From NCBI GenBank assembly GCA_029932835.1, contig JAOZPI010000019.1:1-13570 (forward strand): a DNA stretch of 13,570 nucleotides, written 5' to 3'. This stretch comes from an archaeon. Lineage in GTDB: Archaea > Altiarchaeota > Altiarchaeia > JAFGQM01. The stretch's first letter is position 1, and each line of letters begins with the position of its first letter. Below are positions 12,889-13,570 of the stretch, piece after piece. Both the position numbers and the translations under genes were made by a program. The notes below the pieces were generated by a model that was given only the letters and a program-made list of their open reading frames with translations, was not told where the DNA came from and searched no databases.

Positions 12889-13570
12889 ATTTTACACACC
12901 TCCGGTGGATTTAATTTGTGCTTATTAGCCTGAATCATGTTCATTATCCTCTTGCTCTCAGTCCCTGTAGACAGAGCCTTGTCCAAACGCGCGTATGTAA
13001 TTCCAAGCTCATCCTCATCTGTCTGTCCAGCCCACAAACCTGCTGTCGGAGGTTTTTTTATGATCTCCCCTGGGATGTCCAGATATTTGGCGAGCTTTTG
13101 TACCTGCGTCTTGTAGAGATCTCCAATGGGGAGGAGATCACACGCACCATCTCCATATTTTGTAAAATACCCCACTGTAAGCTCGCTTTTGTTTCCAGTA
13201 CCAAGAACCAGGTAGTTCAGGAGATTGGCGTGGTAGTAGAGAAGAGCCATCCTTATGCGGGCTGACAGGTTGGCCAGAGCCATTTTGTCCGGTTTTAGAT
13301 ACCTTTTGAAGGCACGAAGTATCTCAGTAATGGGAATAATCCTGCTACGAATCCCAAGGCGGGTGGCTAGGAGATCTGCATGCCTAATGTCAGCGGCCCT
13401 GGTAACGCCTGATGGCATTAACAAGCCAAGAACCCGTTCTGGGCCAAGAGAACGAACAGCCAGAGTTGCGACAACAGAGGAGTCAAGGCCGCCGCTTAGT
13501 CCTATTACAACCCCCTTTGCTCCCGCTCTCTCCACACGGTTTGAGATAAAGGACTCGATCTTTTTCGATA
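12885..13570 (-). CDS. nadE: NH3-dependent NAD+ synthase, 5' end outside the window
   Basis: Final step of NAD synthesis: nicotinate adenine dinucleotide, ATP and ammonia give NAD+. The frame stays open to the window edge, so 227 residues are visible and the N-terminus is missing. A GTG at 13535 is an internal valine, since the residues before it (KKIESFISNR) match the usual first helix of the family. Motifs, in visible-residue numbering, are the ATP-pyrophosphatase loop SGGLDSS (25-31), GTGNKSE (123-129), GDGACDLLP (139-147), and PPTAGLWAGQTDE (173-185). There is no glutaminase domain in the visible part and the size fits the short archaeal form. The stop overlaps the riboflavin kinase start. 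Confidence 0.95.
   Translation of the reverse strand, partial: SKKIESFISNRVERAGAKGVVIGLSGGLDSSVVATLAVRSLGPERVLGLLMPSGVTRAADIRHADLLATRLGIRSRIIPITEILRAFKRYLKPDKMALANLSARIRMALLYYHANLLNYLVLGTGNKSELTVGYFTKYGDGACDLLPIGDLYKTQVQKLAKYLDIPGEIIKKPPTAGLWAGQTDEDELGITYARLDKALSTGTESKRIMNMIQANKHKLNPPEVCKI

Noticed and set aside
13533..13535. GTG as the start of NAD synthase
   Set aside because: The frame continues upstream to the window edge with family-like sequence, so this is an internal valine and the gene is cut by the window.

Overview
The window is a compact piece of an archaeal chromosome, probably from a euryarchaeal-type lineage. The evidence is a set of archaeal hallmark genes: membrane-bound LonB protease, geranylgeranyl reductase for ether-lipid saturation, CTP-dependent riboflavin kinase, the separate ATP-pyrophosphatase subunit of GMP synthase, and an archaeal-type tRNA G10 methyltransferase. 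Several genes carry a TATA-like box about 28-32 bases before the start codon, as expected for leaderless archaeal transcripts. Arginine is mostly encoded by AGA/AGG. The sequence does not allow a more exact taxon call. No tRNA, rRNA, CRISPR array, insertion sequence or virus hallmark gene was recognised.

Layout. (1) Positions 1-1871, minus strand: a likely operon of tRNA G10 methyltransferase, an agmatinase-family ureohydrolase and the first codons of a third, cut-off gene. (2) 1881-3800, plus strand: lonB, divergent from the methyltransferase with only 9 bases between the two starts. (3) 3797-7226, minus strand: five genes. Two encode unrelated-looking tail-anchored coiled-coil proteins (234 and 82 aa). 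The other three form a tight group of two small integral membrane proteins and a radical SAM protein with a B12-binding-like N-terminal domain. (4) 7321-7869, minus strand: a DUF429-family protein. (5) 7936-9301, plus strand: a two-cluster ferredoxin overlapping geranylgeranyl reductase, a redox pair for lipid saturation. (6) 9305-10360, minus strand: a sugar-phosphate nucleotidyltransferase with a left-handed beta-helix tail. (7) 10506-11557, plus strand: two adjacent genes that are paralogues of each other and belong to no family I can name. The first has a leader that can be drawn as an H-type pseudoknot over its ribosome-binding site. (8) 11564-13570, minus strand: GMP synthase ATP-pyrophosphatase subunit, riboflavin kinase, and NAD synthase (5' end beyond the window). 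The last two overlap by ATGA.

Most of the window is housekeeping: cofactor and nucleotide synthesis, tRNA modification, membrane proteolysis and lipid maturation. The parts without a clear explanation are the paralogous pair with its structured leader, the radical SAM and small-membrane-protein cluster, and the two tail-anchored coiled-coil proteins beside LonB. Genes are packed tightly. Convergent neighbours end within a few bases of each other, or overlap as lonB and the 234-aa gene do, and the longest gene-free stretch is about 145 bases (10361-10505). Three start codons were moved inward (ferredoxin, second paralogue, GMP synthase) because TATA spacing and family alignment favour the internal ATG.
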